A stretch of DNA of 64,000 bases from Winogradskyella psychrotolerans (GCF_018860565.1 NZ_JAHKPS010000013.1:184413-248412), one strand, 5' to 3'; shown: positions 26,351-36,870, counted from the stretch's first letter. The notes: a model not told the origin generated them from the letters alone. Made by a program: numbers and translations.

Positions 26351-28174
26351 ATGAAACATATTTACATTATAATTACAGCATTATTTACTTTAAGCTATAG
26401 TTTTGCTCAAATACCATCTAATTACTACGATAGCGCTAATGGCTTATCGGGTTTCGAATTAAAAACACAGCTAAAAAGTATTATATCTAACGGTCACACA
26501 GCTAGAACATACGACCAGCTTTATGACGGTTCTGGTGTTTCTGGCTCTAATGGCTATGTAGACACACACTCTGATGTCCCTGTATCTTCTGGAAACATTT
26601 ATGAAAATGACGGAACGGTTCTGGATTTCTATTCTGAAAATCCAACAGGTGCAGATCCATACAATTTTACACATAATGTTGATGAAGGTGGTAATCAAAA
26701 TTCAGAAGGAGATTGTTATAACAGAGAGCACTTAGTACCACAATCCTCTTTTAATAGTAATTACCCTATGCAAAGTGATATCCATCACGTTATTCCAACA
26801 GATTGTAGAGTTAATAACTATAGAGGCTCTTATCCTTTTGGAAATGTAGGATCTGCAAACCTTACATCTCAAAATGGTTCTAAAAGAGGAACAAGTGCAA
26901 TGCCTGGCTATTCAGGTATAGTTTTTGAACCTATCGATGAGTTTAAAGGAGATATCGCTAGAGCCTTACTTTATTTTGCTACACGTTACGAAAGTACTGT
27001 TGATGATTATACAAGTTTTGACATGTTTAACGGAACCGAAGACCAAGTGTTTTTTCCTTGGGCAATTGAGGTTTTACTCGATTGGCACAACAATGTAGAC
27101 CCTGTAGACCAAAGAGAACGTGATAGAAACAATGCGGCTTATGATTTTCAAGGCAATGCAAACCCTTTTGTAGATCATCCAGAATATGCCGACATGATAT
27201 GGAACCCAACTCCAGATACTGAAGCTCCAACAAACCCTACTAATTTAATAGCCTCTAATCCTACAGACAATAGTATTACTTTATCTTGGACAGCTTCTAG
27301 CGATAATATTGGAGTTATATCGTATGATATCTATATTGACGGAACGTTTGCCTTTAGTTCTGGTAATACCACAGCAGTAGCAACGGGTTTAATTGCTGCA
27401 ACTAATTATTGTTTTACAGTTAAAGCTAAAGATGCTGCTAATAACGAATCTGGATTTAGTAATCAAGATTGTGAAACTACAACAGACAATGGTACTATTG
27501 ACGGATCAGATTGTTTAACTGAAACTTTCGAAAACATAGTAGTTGTACCAAATACTTATGCGAATATTACTTGGACTGGAGATGAAGGAGGTACATGGAA
27601 TGCAACTGATGCAAGAACTGATCAAACCTTAAACTCTAAAGCTATTACCATTAGAAATGGTTCGCTAACACCACCTACAACGTTTGGCGGAATTGGCTCA
27701 CTAATAGTAACTACACAACGCGCCTTTAGCGGTTCGGAAGGAACATTTAACGTTAATGTTAACGGAATATTGGTAGGTACAATTGCATACAGTGGTACTG
27801 AACAAACCATTACAATTCCTAATATTAATATAGAAAATAGTGTTTCTATTGTAATCGATGGTAATAGTGAATCTAGTAATAGAGTTATATTTGAAGACTT
27901 AACTTACACCTGTTACACAGAATTAAGTACAGATGAATTTAATACAACAAAGGTTAAGATACATCCTAACCCAATTAAAAATAGTTTAACTGTAGATTTA
28001 AAATCTAATACAGATACAGACATCGAAATCTATGATATTCTTGGAAAACGCGTTTTTAAAAAGAATATATCTAAAACAAGCCATTTAAATCTTCAAGATT
28101 TAAAAACTGGGATTTATATTGTAAAAATCACACAAGGGAACTCTACAGTAACAAAAAAACTTGTTAAACAATAA
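26351..28174 (+). CDS. Secreted EndA-family endonuclease with Fn3 and T9SS domains
   Basis: 607 aa. Signal peptide (ends FAQ). Endonuclease I domain (about 20-285) with NREHLVPQSSF and SDIHHVIPTDCRVNNYRGSYPFG, the His-metal finger core. Then a fibronectin type III domain (about 295-380), a beta-rich domain (about 385-530) and a T9SS Por domain (HPNPIKNSLTVD onward). Likely degrades extracellular DNA or RNA for phosphate and nucleosides. 15 nt after the methyltransferase stop, possibly cotranscribed. A second EndA gene follows. Confidence 0.9.
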   Translation: MKHIYIIITALFTLSYSFAQIPSNYYDSANGLSGFELKTQLKSIISNGHTARTYDQLYDGSGVSGSNGYVDTHSDVPVSSGNIYENDGTVLDFYSENPTGADPYNFTHNVDEGGNQNSEGDCYNREHLVPQSSFNSNYPMQSDIHHVIPTDCRVNNYRGSYPFGNVGSANLTSQNGSKRGTSAMPGYSGIVFEPIDEFKGDIARALLYFATRYESTVDDYTSFDMFNGTEDQVFFPWAIEVLLDWHNNVDPVDQRERDRNNAAYDFQGNANPFVDHPEYADMIWNPTPDTEAPTNPTNLIASNPTDNSITLSWTASSDNIGVISYDIYIDGTFAFSSGNTTAVATGLIAATNYCFTVKAKDAANNESGFSNQDCETTTDNGTIDGSDCLTETFENIVVVPNTYANITWTGDEGGTWNATDARTDQTLNSKAITIRNGSLTPPTTFGGIGSLIVTTQRAFSGSEGTFNVNVNGILVGTIAYSGTEQTITIPNINIENSVSIVIDGNSESSNRVIFEDLTYTCYTELSTDEFNTTKVKIHPNPIKNSLTVDLKSNTDTDIEIYDILGKRVFKKNISKTSHLNLQDLKTGIYIVKITQGNSTVTKKLVKQ

Positions 28175-28192
28175 AACACAAACTTTTAATAC

Positions 28193-28221
28193 AAAAAGCA
28201 GCTTCTTTAGCTGCTTTTTTT
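28193..28221 (+). terminator. Rho-independent terminator after the first EndA gene
   Basis: Perfect 11-bp stem (aaaaagcagct with agctgcttttt), 5-nt loop, T run. Confidence 0.9.
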
Positions 28222-28298
28222 GTTTAAAACAATTATCAAAACTTAAAGAAAGGCGTTCTATGGAGGTGTTAAAAAAACATATAATCTATAAAAATTTT

Positions 28299-28306
28299 TA
28301 CCTTTG
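28299..28306 (+). promoter_or_regulatory. Bacteroidota -7 element (TAccTTTG)
   Basis: -7 match upstream of the second EndA gene (start 28375); no -33 seen at usual spacing. Confidence 0.5.
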
Positions 28307-28374
28307 CAGAAGACTAAACACATAAATCTTCTTTCTACAGATTTCACTTGTCTCTATTAAAAAACCTATAATTA

Positions 28375-29463
28375 ATGAAACATATATACACACTATTATT
28401 AGTATTTGTAACTTCAATTGCATTTGCACAATTAGTTCCTCCAACCGAATTAGAATCTTATTACAATAGCGTTGATTTTTCGGCTACAGGTATAGCCTTA
28501 AAAAATGATTTAATCGACGTTACCACAGATAATCACATCTATTATTTAAGTTATAGCGATATTTGGGATGCGTCTAGAATTACGGATGTAGATCCTAACA
28601 ATTCTAACAATGTCATTTTACTTTACGGTTATAATGATACTGATGGTGACATAACAACTGACAGAACAAGAGGAAAGTATAATAACGGAGGTGGTGTTGG
28701 AGATTGGAATAGAGAACATGTATACCCTAAATCTTTAGGAAACCCAAATTTAGGGACTTCTGGACCTGGCTCTGATGCTCAAATGTTAAGACCCACTGAC
28801 GTTCAAAGAAACGGTCAACGCGGAAGCTTACGATTTACAGACAAAAACAATGGTGAATTCCTTAATGGTGAATCTGGTAACACCAACGGAGGTTGGTATC
28901 CTGGTGATGAATGGAAAGGTGACTGCGCTAGAATTATTATGTATATGTATATACGTTACGGTGATCGCTGTTTACCAACAGGGGTTGGCTTTGGAAGTAG
29001 CTCAGCGACACCTGATGATATGATTGATTTATTTTTAAGATGGAATGCCGAAGATCCTGTAGTTGAAGGCGGTATAGAAGATGCAAGAAATACCTATCAC
29101 GGAAATCCAAATAACGAATTTTCACAAGGAAACAGAAACCCTTTTATAGACAACCCTTATTTAGCTACTGTAATTTGGGGAGGGCCTGAAGCTCAAAACA
29201 GATGGGAAAGTCTTTCTATTACAGATGCAAAACAAGATCGCATTAAAATGTTCCCTAATCCTGTAAATGGTAATGAGGTTACTATTTTATCAAACCAAGA
29301 CATTATTGCCGAAGTTTATGATATTTTAGGTAAAAAAGTCACGGTTCAAAACATCTCGTCAAACCAATCTAAATTAAATATATCTGACTTAACTAAAGGT
29401 GTTTATATTGTAAAGTTAAATTCTGAAGTCGGTACGCAGACAAAAAGATTAATCAAACAATAA
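28375..29463 (+). CDS. Secreted EndA-family endonuclease with T9SS domain
   Basis: 362 aa. Signal peptide (ends AFAQ), endonuclease I domain (about 20-275) with WNREHVYPKSLG and SDAQMLRPTDVQRNGQRGSLRF, then directly a T9SS Por domain (MFPNPVNGNEVT). Shorter than the preceding EndA protein, without Fn3. The two catalytic domains differ, so they are distinct paralogues and not a recent duplication. Separate transcription unit, bounded by terminators. Confidence 0.9.
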   Translation: MKHIYTLLLVFVTSIAFAQLVPPTELESYYNSVDFSATGIALKNDLIDVTTDNHIYYLSYSDIWDASRITDVDPNNSNNVILLYGYNDTDGDITTDRTRGKYNNGGGVGDWNREHVYPKSLGNPNLGTSGPGSDAQMLRPTDVQRNGQRGSLRFTDKNNGEFLNGESGNTNGGWYPGDEWKGDCARIIMYMYIRYGDRCLPTGVGFGSSSATPDDMIDLFLRWNAEDPVVEGGIEDARNTYHGNPNNEFSQGNRNPFIDNPYLATVIWGGPEAQNRWESLSITDAKQDRIKMFPNPVNGNEVTILSNQDIIAEVYDILGKKVTVQNISSNQSKLNISDLTKGVYIVKLNSEVGTQTKRLIKQ

Positions 29464-29478
29464 GTATAACTATCATAT

Positions 29479-29512
29479 AAAAAAAAGCGACTCAGTGAGT
29501 CGCTTTTTTTTA
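29479..29512 (+). terminator. Rho-independent terminator after the second EndA gene
   Basis: Long perfect stem (aaaaaagcgactca and its complement) with T run. Confidence 0.9.
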
Positions 29513-29582
29513 TGTTTAAAACATCGTGAACAACTCCCAATTTTCAATACACAATTATGAGTTAAATCACGTTTAAAAAAAG

Positions 29583-29590
29583 TAAATTTG
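29583..29590 (+). promoter_or_regulatory. Bacteroidota -7 element (TAAATTTG)
   Basis: -7 match 35 nt upstream of purL. I see no purine riboswitch in the leader. Confidence 0.5.
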
Positions 29591-29625
29591 CATTTTACTA
29601 AACACAACTCAAACACACGACATAA

Positions 29626-32600
29626 ATGATTCATTTCTTCGGAAACCAAAACAGCAAGGTATTTGCTGTTCAAGCAACAAAAGAATTATCAACAGAAACC
29701 GTCTCAAAATTGACATGGTTATTTGGCGACCAACCAAAAATAGAACAAGCATCTCTCGATGCTTTTTTTGTTGGACCTAGAGCAGCAATGATTACTCCTT
29801 GGAGTACAAACGCTGTTGAAATCACTCAAAACATGGGAATTTCTGATATCCTAAGAATTGAAGAATTCACTTCAGTTCCTAAAGATTTCAAAGATTACGA
29901 CCCTATGATTTCTGAAAAATATCAAAGTTTAAATCAAGATATTTTCAAAATTGATATTCAACCAGAAGCCATTCTTAATATTGAAAACATTTCAGAATAC
30001 AACCAACAAGAAGGCTTATCTCTTAGTGATGAAGAAGTTGACTATTTAGAAAGCGTTTCTAAAAAAATAGGTCGACCATTAACCGATTCTGAAGTTTTCG
30101 GCTTCTCTCAAGTCAATTCTGAGCACTGTCGTCATAAAATTTTCAATGGAACCTTTGTGATTGATGGAGAAGAAAAAGAAACGTCGTTATTCAAACTTAT
30201 AAAAGAAACATCGAAACAACATCCTAACGATATTGTTTCAGCATATAAAGACAATGTTGCCTTTATAAAAGGACCTGTTGTTGAGCAATTTGCACCAAAA
30301 CGCGCGGATGTTCCAGATTACTATACAACTAAAAATTACGAATCTGTAATTTCATTAAAAGCAGAAACCCACAATTTCCCAACAACTGTTGAGCCATTTA
30401 ATGGCGCTGCAACAGGTTCTGGTGGTGAAATTAGAGATCGATTGGCTGGCGGAAAAGGCTCTTTACCATTAGCCGGAACAGCCGTTTACATGACCTCATA
30501 CTCGCGATTAGAAGAAGAACGTCCTTGGGAAAAAGCCTTCCCTGAACGTAAATGGTTGTACCAAACACCAATGGACATTTTAATAAAAGCCAGTAATGGT
30601 GCCTCTGATTTTGGAAATAAATTTGGGCAACCGCTTATCTGTGGTTCTGTTTTAACCTTTGAACACCAAGATCAAAATGGTAAGATTGGTTACGACAAAG
30701 TCATTATGCAAGCTGGTGGTATTGGCTACGGAAAAGCAAATCAAGCGTTAAAAGATACACCTCAAGAAGGCGACAAAATCGTGATTCTTGGTGGTGATAA
30801 TTATAGAATCGGAATGGGAGGAGCTGCAGTGTCCTCAGCAGATACAGGAGCTTTGGCTTCAGGCATCGAATTAAATGCTGTACAACGTTCTAACCCAGAA
30901 ATGCAAAAACGTGCTGCCAATGCGGTTCGTGGCATGGTAGAAAGCGATGAAAATTTTATTGTGTCTATTCACGATCATGGAGCTGGTGGACACCTTAACT
31001 GTTTATCTGAACTTGTTGAAGATACAGGAGGAAACATTGATTTAGACAAATTACCTGTTGGAGACCCAACATTGTCTGCAAAAGAAATTATTGGTAACGA
31101 ATCTCAAGAACGTATGGGGTTAGTAATTGCCGATAAACACTTAGAAACATTACATAAAATAGCCGACAGAGAACGTTCTCCAATTTACGATGTTGGTGAA
31201 GTTACAGGAAAACACCGCTTTACTTTCGAATCTAAAACTACTGGCGAAAAACCAATGGATTTAGCCTTAGAAGATATGTTTGGAAGCTCTCCAAAAACCA
31301 TAATGAACGATATTACGGTTGAAAAAAATTATGGAGGTATTTCTTATGACACGAATAAATTCTACGATTATCTAGACCAAGTATTACAACTAGAAGCTGT
31401 CGCCTCTAAAGATTGGTTAACAAATAAAGTAGACCGCTGTGTTGGTGGTAAAGTGGCCAAACAACAATGTGTTGGTCCTTTACAAATTCCTTTAAATAAT
31501 GTTGGAGTAATGGCACTCGATTTTAAAGGTAAAGAAGGGATTGCAACCTCTATTGGGCACTCTCCTATTTCAGGATTAATTAATCCGGATGCAGGAAGTC
31601 GCAACTCTATCGCAGAAGCGTTAACCAACATTATTTGGGCACCTTTAAAAGATGGACTTAAGAGTGTGTCTTTATCCGCAAACTGGATGTGGCCTTGTAA
31701 AAATGAAGGTGAAGATGCGCGTTTGTATGAAGCGGTAAAAGCAATTTCAGAATTTTCAATCGATTTGGGAATTAATGTTCCAACAGGAAAGGATTCCTTA
31801 TCCATGAAGCAAAAATATCCTGATGGTGATGTCATTTCTCCAGGAACCGTAATTATTTCTGCGGCCGGAAACTGTAATGATATTACGAAAGTTGTGGAGC
31901 CTGTTTTTCAAAAAGGAAAAGCATCTATTTATTATATTAATGTATCACAAGATACGTTTGAATTAGGTGGAAGTTCATTCGCACAAATTAATAACAAAAT
32001 TGGAAATACCACACCAAACATAAAAAGTGCGGCTTACGTTAAAACGGTATTTAATACCATTCAAAATTTAATAAAAGACAATCAAATTGTTGCTGGTCAT
32101 GATGTGGCTTCTGGTGGATTAATAACCACACTTTTAGAAATGTGTTTTGCAGATACTAATTTAGGAGCTGAATTAGATATCACTAGCTTAAACGAAAAAG
32201 ATGCATTTAAAGTTTTATTTGCTGAAAACGCAGGACTAGTTTTTCAGTCTGAAAATGATTCAATTGAAGAAGAATTATCTAAAGCTAATATTGAATTTCA
32301 TAAACTAGGAAAAGTTACTGAAAGTGATGTTTTAGGCATTATAAATGGAGATCAAGTTTTTACCATGACAGTTTCGAGATTAAGAGACATGTGGTTTAAA
32401 ACCTCTTTCCTACTCGATCAAAAACAAACCGCAAATGGTTTAGCCAAAGACCGATTTGATAATTATAAACATCAAGCTTTAGACTTTACCTTCCCAAGTC
32501 ATTTTACAGGAAAATTAAAAGATACGCTTGGCACAACCAACACACGACCAAAAGCCGCTATTCTTAGAGAAAAAGGTTCAAATTCTGAACGCGAAATGGC

Positions 32601-33294
32601 AAATGCGATGTATTTAGCTGGTTTTGATGTGAAGGATGTGCATATGACCGATTTAATTTCAGGAAGAGAAACCCTTGAAGATATTCAGTTTTTAGGAGCT
32701 GTTGGTGGTTTTAGTAATTCTGATGTTTTAGGTTCTGCTAAAGGTTGGGCCGGAGCTATTAAATATAACGACAAAGCCAATAAAGTAATTAATGATTTCT
32801 TTAAGCGCGAAGACACATTGTCTGTTGGTATTTGTAATGGCTGTCAATTAATGATGGAACTCGATTTAGTAAATCCAGAACACGAGGTTCACGGAAAAAT
32901 GACGTATAATGATTCTCATAAGCACGAAAGTGGCTTTACGTCTGTGAAGATTCAAAAGAATAATTCTGTGATGCTATCTTCTCTAGAAGGTGCTACTTTA
33001 GGAGTTTGGATTTCTCATGGTGAAGGAAAATTCAAATTGCCTTATACGGAAGACCAATACAATATCGTAGCCAAATATGGGTATGCAGATTATCCTGCAA
33101 ATCCTAATGGTTCAGATTTTAATACAGCTATGTTAACCGATAAAACCGGAAGACATTTAGTAACGATGCCACATATTGAACGTTCTATTTTTCAATGGAA
33201 CTGGGCTAATTACCCAGCAGGACGAAAAGATGACGTATCACCATGGCTTGAAGCTTTTGTGAATGCTAGAAAATGGATTACCAATGAAATTTAA
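29626..33294 (+). CDS. purL: Phosphoribosylformylglycinamidine synthase (large, single-chain)
   Basis: 1222 aa, fourth step of purine biosynthesis (FGAR + Gln + ATP to FGAM). Full-length single-chain form: N-terminal PurS-like and linker region, FGAM synthase core with VNSEHCRHKIFNG, KAETHNFPTTVEPFNGAATGSGG and GKDSLSMK, and a C-terminal glutamine amidotransferase with the nucleophile in VGICNGCQLMMEL and SHGEGKF. The next gene overlaps its 3' end by 11 nt. Confidence 0.97.
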   Translation: MIHFFGNQNSKVFAVQATKELSTETVSKLTWLFGDQPKIEQASLDAFFVGPRAAMITPWSTNAVEITQNMGISDILRIEEFTSVPKDFKDYDPMISEKYQSLNQDIFKIDIQPEAILNIENISEYNQQEGLSLSDEEVDYLESVSKKIGRPLTDSEVFGFSQVNSEHCRHKIFNGTFVIDGEEKETSLFKLIKETSKQHPNDIVSAYKDNVAFIKGPVVEQFAPKRADVPDYYTTKNYESVISLKAETHNFPTTVEPFNGAATGSGGEIRDRLAGGKGSLPLAGTAVYMTSYSRLEEERPWEKAFPERKWLYQTPMDILIKASNGASDFGNKFGQPLICGSVLTFEHQDQNGKIGYDKVIMQAGGIGYGKANQALKDTPQEGDKIVILGGDNYRIGMGGAAVSSADTGALASGIELNAVQRSNPEMQKRAANAVRGMVESDENFIVSIHDHGAGGHLNCLSELVEDTGGNIDLDKLPVGDPTLSAKEIIGNESQERMGLVIADKHLETLHKIADRERSPIYDVGEVTGKHRFTFESKTTGEKPMDLALEDMFGSSPKTIMNDITVEKNYGGISYDTNKFYDYLDQVLQLEAVASKDWLTNKVDRCVGGKVAKQQCVGPLQIPLNNVGVMALDFKGKEGIATSIGHSPISGLINPDAGSRNSIAEALTNIIWAPLKDGLKSVSLSANWMWPCKNEGEDARLYEAVKAISEFSIDLGINVPTGKDSLSMKQKYPDGDVISPGTVIISAAGNCNDITKVVEPVFQKGKASIYYINVSQDTFELGGSSFAQINNKIGNTTPNIKSAAYVKTVFNTIQNLIKDNQIVAGHDVASGGLITTLLEMCFADTNLGAELDITSLNEKDAFKVLFAENAGLVFQSENDSIEEELSKANIEFHKLGKVTESDVLGIINGDQVFTMTVSRLRDMWFKTSFLLDQKQTANGLAKDRFDNYKHQALDFTFPSHFTGKLKDTLGTTNTRPKAAILREKGSNSEREMANAMYLAGFDVKDVHMTDLISGRETLEDIQFLGAVGGFSNSDVLGSAKGWAGAIKYNDKANKVINDFFKREDTLSVGICNGCQLMMELDLVNPEHEVHGKMTYNDSHKHESGFTSVKIQKNNSVMLSSLEGATLGVWISHGEGKFKLPYTEDQYNIVAKYGYADYPANPNGSDFNTAMLTDKTGRHLVTMPHIERSIFQWNWANYPAGRKDDVSPWLEAFVNARKWITNEI

Positions 33295-34039
33295 GCTGTT
33301 TGTTTTTTTATTATGTTTTTCATTATTAGGATACTCACAGATAAAAAAGCCTAAGTATTATCTACAATATGCTAAAGACACGCTGTATTCTGATGTTGAA
33401 TACTTTAACATTTCTAAAAAACAACACAATATTAAATTAAAAAGCAAACTATTTTCTAGCCTGAGGTACGAAAATGACACACTGGTCTTACACCGCCTTA
33501 GGCATTCATACCTATTTGGAAAACTAGATAGTATAAAACGAAATCAACTTTTTCTACTTTTTTCAAATAGAAATAAAATTGATACAACAAAAATTATGGT
33601 CATCCACTATCAAGATACCTTGAAAAAAATAAGTGAATTTCCAGAAAAATCGGGCGTTGTTTATAATAAAGATAGCACATCTCATAGACATGCAATCAGT
33701 CATTCTGACTATGTAAAAAATCAGAGGGCCTGTACTAAAAATTTACGTAAAAAAAATACGTCAGAGGTGTATCATTTCTTTAAACACAATAATGGTCATC
33801 CATTAACCTATAAAAAAGAGAGATGGTATAAAGATTATTTTGGTATAATAAATGAGTTATTTAGAGATTATAAGACTAGATTTCATACCATAGTAATTCA
33901 TCCCAATGGAGACTTTTTTTGCATGAATTATACTGACGGTAATAATAAGTTGCTTTCAGATATCGCCAAAGGAAAACGATGGGAGAAACATAAAAATGAT
34001 TTTTTTGAAAAATTAGACTATTTGAATTCTATAAAATAG
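33284..34039 (+). CDS. Secreted protein of unknown function
   Basis: 251 aa from ATG 33284, which puts a signal peptide (FVFLLCFSLLGYSQ) at the N-terminus; an in-frame start 21 nt upstream lacks one. No domain recognised. The body is basic and Lys/Asn/His-rich, with a conserved-looking C-terminal stretch HTIVIHPNGDFFCMNYTDG. It overlaps the end of purL by 11 nt, so translation is probably coupled, but no purine role is suggested by the sequence. Confidence 0.7.
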   Translation: MKFKLFVFLLCFSLLGYSQIKKPKYYLQYAKDTLYSDVEYFNISKKQHNIKLKSKLFSSLRYENDTLVLHRLRHSYLFGKLDSIKRNQLFLLFSNRNKIDTTKIMVIHYQDTLKKISEFPEKSGVVYNKDSTSHRHAISHSDYVKNQRACTKNLRKKNTSEVYHFFKHNNGHPLTYKKERWYKDYFGIINELFRDYKTRFHTIVIHPNGDFFCMNYTDGNNKLLSDIAKGKRWEKHKNDFFEKLDYLNSIK

Positions 34040-34100
34040 CTCAAAAGTTTAAATGAACTATTGCATATTTTGAATGTTCAATCATTAATCTTTTACCTAT

Positions 34101-34136
34101 AAAAAAAGCTTTTACACAATGTAAAAGCTTTTTTTT
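34101..34136. terminator. Bidirectional terminator
   Basis: Stem of about 16 bp (agcttttac with gtaaaagct plus A/T runs), 3-nt loop. Lies between the convergent secreted protein and alginate lyase genes. Confidence 0.9.
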
Positions 34137-34180
34137 AAATAGTTTTAAAAACACTAAAACTATTATAACATGATTTGCTA

Positions 34181-36814
34181 TTAATCTGTTACTATTATAA
34201 ATTTAGAAATATCAACTCCTTTTAAATTAGAAAGGTTTAGAATATAAGTTCCGCTTGCAATACTTGAGACATCTATTGAAGTTTCTGAGTTTAAAAACGC
34301 TACTTTTTTATTCAAAATTAACTGACCTTCTAAACTGTATATTTTTGCAAACTCTATTTCTGTAGCATTTAAAAGCTTAATCGTTAAGCTATTTTTTACT
34401 GGATTAGGGTAAATTGAAATATTGTCTTTCAAATCAACCTCACCTAAAGACAACGCTGAAGTACCAAAAAATTCTATTTCGGTAATGTTAGACCAAACAC
34501 TTGTTCTATTATTTCCTGCTGTATTAAATCTTCCAAAACTTAACAATTTCACGTAACGCGCATTTGCCGATACTTCGTATTGATCAAAATCATCTCTTGT
34601 TCCCGTTGTTGTTGTTATTAATAACTCGTTTGTTGTTGGTAAAAGCATTGTAAAATCTGAAGGTGCTGTTCCTGTTGTAGAAACCCAAATTTGAATGCCA
34701 TAAGGGTCAGACTTATCATCTGTAGCTATCTGTATTAAATCAAGTTCATACTCATCATTTAAATCGTAAATTACATATTCTCCGTCACCCTTATAATCAC
34801 CAGGTAAAACATCTCCATCTGCTGCTGTCCATTGTGTTCCTGTATCTTTATCTAAAGTGTTATTTGCATAATTTGTTTTTGGAGGATCTGCATCAAGATC
34901 TACTTGCTCTTGTGAGAACGAATGAATAGTAACCGGATCGTCACCTAAACCTGTATTAATAAGGTTATATAGATCTGTTAAATCAGCCCCGTTTTGAGTT
35001 ATATGTAATTGTCTTACAATTACATTTTCTCCAGATGTTTGAGTAAAAGTTACTGAACCTGTTCTACTACTAGTATCTTCATTATCGGTTACAGATACTA
35101 CAACTGTAGCATCACCTGTACCTAAATTAATATCAATAGATATCCATGGATCATTGGAAACAGCTACCCAACTTATATTTGCATTCACAGAAACATCATA
35201 ATTAGAAGCTTCAGAATCAAGCACAGGCAAACTACTCACTGTTAATGATTCTGGTATTTCAATGGTACAATCTCCATCAATTATACTCGCTCCTAAATTA
35301 TTTAAAAAACAAGCTCCAATGCCTTGACCAACCATAGCATCCGTTGTTGGAGCATAAACACCCATATCAGCTCCTTTGCCTACAGAGCCAAGTCCTGAAA
35401 ATGTAAAAATTTCTCCAACAGAAGTCACCATAATTCCTGACTCTTCAGAAAAACCAAGATTAGTAGCTCCCAATGTAGCGCCTGCATAAACATTTCCACT
35501 GTAATTTAAAGTTGTGCCTAGGTTAGCATATGCATTGTCGGTATCTCCACTAATAACATTGGAGATATTTGGATTGCCCGCAGTGAAATAAATTAAATTA
35601 TTAGAAACTGTTCCAGTTGGGTCTGTTGACCCTTTATCTGTGTTATAATATAATGGAGCATTAGTGTTTATAATTGTATTATTAGAAATACTTATATTTT
35701 CCACTTTCTGATAATCGCTTGAAGTATTATCAGAAGAACATGACACATCGTTATTAGCACTTCCACCTAAAAATGTAATACCGTTATTCCACTTTGCCTG
35801 ATCAACCACTGTTATACAGTCTTGAATATAATTATTAGTAATTGTATGCTCACTATCTACAATTCTAACACCTCCTGTACCGTCTACATTTTCACCTAAA
35901 AAGTAATTCCCTTCTACTGTTGCATTAGAACCGTGTCTAAGCACTAAAGACCCTCTACTTCTTCTAAATGTATTATTAATATAAGAGTTGTTTTTACTTT
36001 TATTAGTAATAATTTCATTTTCACCATCTGCCTGAACAAAATAATTATTACTTACCATTACGCTACTATCAACATTCTGATAAGAACTAGTACCAATACG
36101 TATGGTTTCACTATCACCAGCATTAGTTAAATTAGAATCAATTTTTTCATAGTTATAGAAGTAGTTATTACTAATTGTATGACCAACAATATCGCAACTC
36201 GTATTTATTTCAGGCTCACCATCTTCAACAGGAGGATACGCGTTATATGCTAATTCTACTAAAATCATATTTCCTGCATTAGATTTATTCATAAACGAAC
36301 AATTAATTACAGTATTATACGTGCCGTACAGCATAACCCAATTGTGTTTTTTACTTTGCCCGTCTACCTGATCTGCAGGATCAACAGTTAAGCCATTCAT
36401 TGCACAATTTTGAATTGTACTATTATTAGCATAATCTTCCCCATCTCTGAATTCAATAACAACACTCGATCCATAACCTCCTTGCCAATAAAAACCATTA
36501 ACAATAACATGATCTCCTCCAATACTCATTCTTAAACCACCTGTAAACTTTACTCCTCCTGGTGTTTCTGCTCTAAAAGTAATAGGCATATCTGCAGTAC
36601 CTGTTGTAGGTGAAAATTTAATTCTATCATCTGAGTCATATACTCCATCTTGCAAAATAACAGTATCTCCTGCTGCAAGGGTTTCATTTAAGGCATCAAG
36701 ATCTTCAGGATTACTAATAATGTATGTTTCTTGAGAAAACACACTAAATGTTGATAATAGCAATGTGCATATTGCAATAAAAATTGAAGTCTTAAAAGGG
36801 TAAAATGTTTTCAT
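34181..36814 (-). CDS. Secreted PL6 alginate lyase/chondroitinase B-type, multidomain
   Basis: 877 aa. Signal peptide (ends VFSQ). Family 6 polysaccharide lyase beta-helix (about 28-500) with the catalytic Lys in NKSKNNSYINNTF (near 271) and Arg in LVLRHGSN (near 293). Then a BACON-like domain (about 525-612), an F5/8-type discoidin domain (about 625-790) and a T9SS Por domain (YPNPVKNSL). Cleaves polyuronate, most likely alginate in a marine flavobacterium. No SusC/SusD or other uronate genes are nearby. Twin uronate-type operators lie upstream. Confidence 0.88.
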   Translation of the reverse strand: MKTFYPFKTSIFIAICTLLLSTFSVFSQETYIISNPEDLDALNETLAAGDTVILQDGVYDSDDRIKFSPTTGTADMPITFRAETPGGVKFTGGLRMSIGGDHVIVNGFYWQGGYGSSVVIEFRDGEDYANNSTIQNCAMNGLTVDPADQVDGQSKKHNWVMLYGTYNTVINCSFMNKSNAGNMILVELAYNAYPPVEDGEPEINTSCDIVGHTISNNYFYNYEKIDSNLTNAGDSETIRIGTSSYQNVDSSVMVSNNYFVQADGENEIITNKSKNNSYINNTFRRSRGSLVLRHGSNATVEGNYFLGENVDGTGGVRIVDSEHTITNNYIQDCITVVDQAKWNNGITFLGGSANNDVSCSSDNTSSDYQKVENISISNNTIINTNAPLYYNTDKGSTDPTGTVSNNLIYFTAGNPNISNVISGDTDNAYANLGTTLNYSGNVYAGATLGATNLGFSEESGIMVTSVGEIFTFSGLGSVGKGADMGVYAPTTDAMVGQGIGACFLNNLGASIIDGDCTIEIPESLTVSSLPVLDSEASNYDVSVNANISWVAVSNDPWISIDINLGTGDATVVVSVTDNEDTSSRTGSVTFTQTSGENVIVRQLHITQNGADLTDLYNLINTGLGDDPVTIHSFSQEQVDLDADPPKTNYANNTLDKDTGTQWTAADGDVLPGDYKGDGEYVIYDLNDEYELDLIQIATDDKSDPYGIQIWVSTTGTAPSDFTMLLPTTNELLITTTTGTRDDFDQYEVSANARYVKLLSFGRFNTAGNNRTSVWSNITEIEFFGTSALSLGEVDLKDNISIYPNPVKNSLTIKLLNATEIEFAKIYSLEGQLILNKKVAFLNSETSIDVSSIASGTYILNLSNLKGVDISKFIIVTD

Positions 36815-36845
36815 ACTCGTATAAATTAAATATTGATTATTTTGA

Positions 36846-36870
36846 TTGGTAAACCAATCTGGTAAACCAA
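36846..36870 (-). promoter_or_regulatory. Tandem FadR/UxuR-type operators upstream of the PL6 lyase
   Basis: TTGGTAAACCAA (36846-36857) and CTGGTAAACCAA (36859-36870), 13 bp apart. They resemble the UxuR/ExuR hexuronate operator core TTGGTATACCAA of GntR/FadR-family regulators. They lie 32-56 nt upstream of the lyase start. The regulator gene is not in the window. Confidence 0.6.

Noticed and set aside
29464..29625. Purine riboswitch upstream of purL
   Set aside because: Only a terminator of the previous gene and a -7 element are visible; no aptamer-like pairing found.
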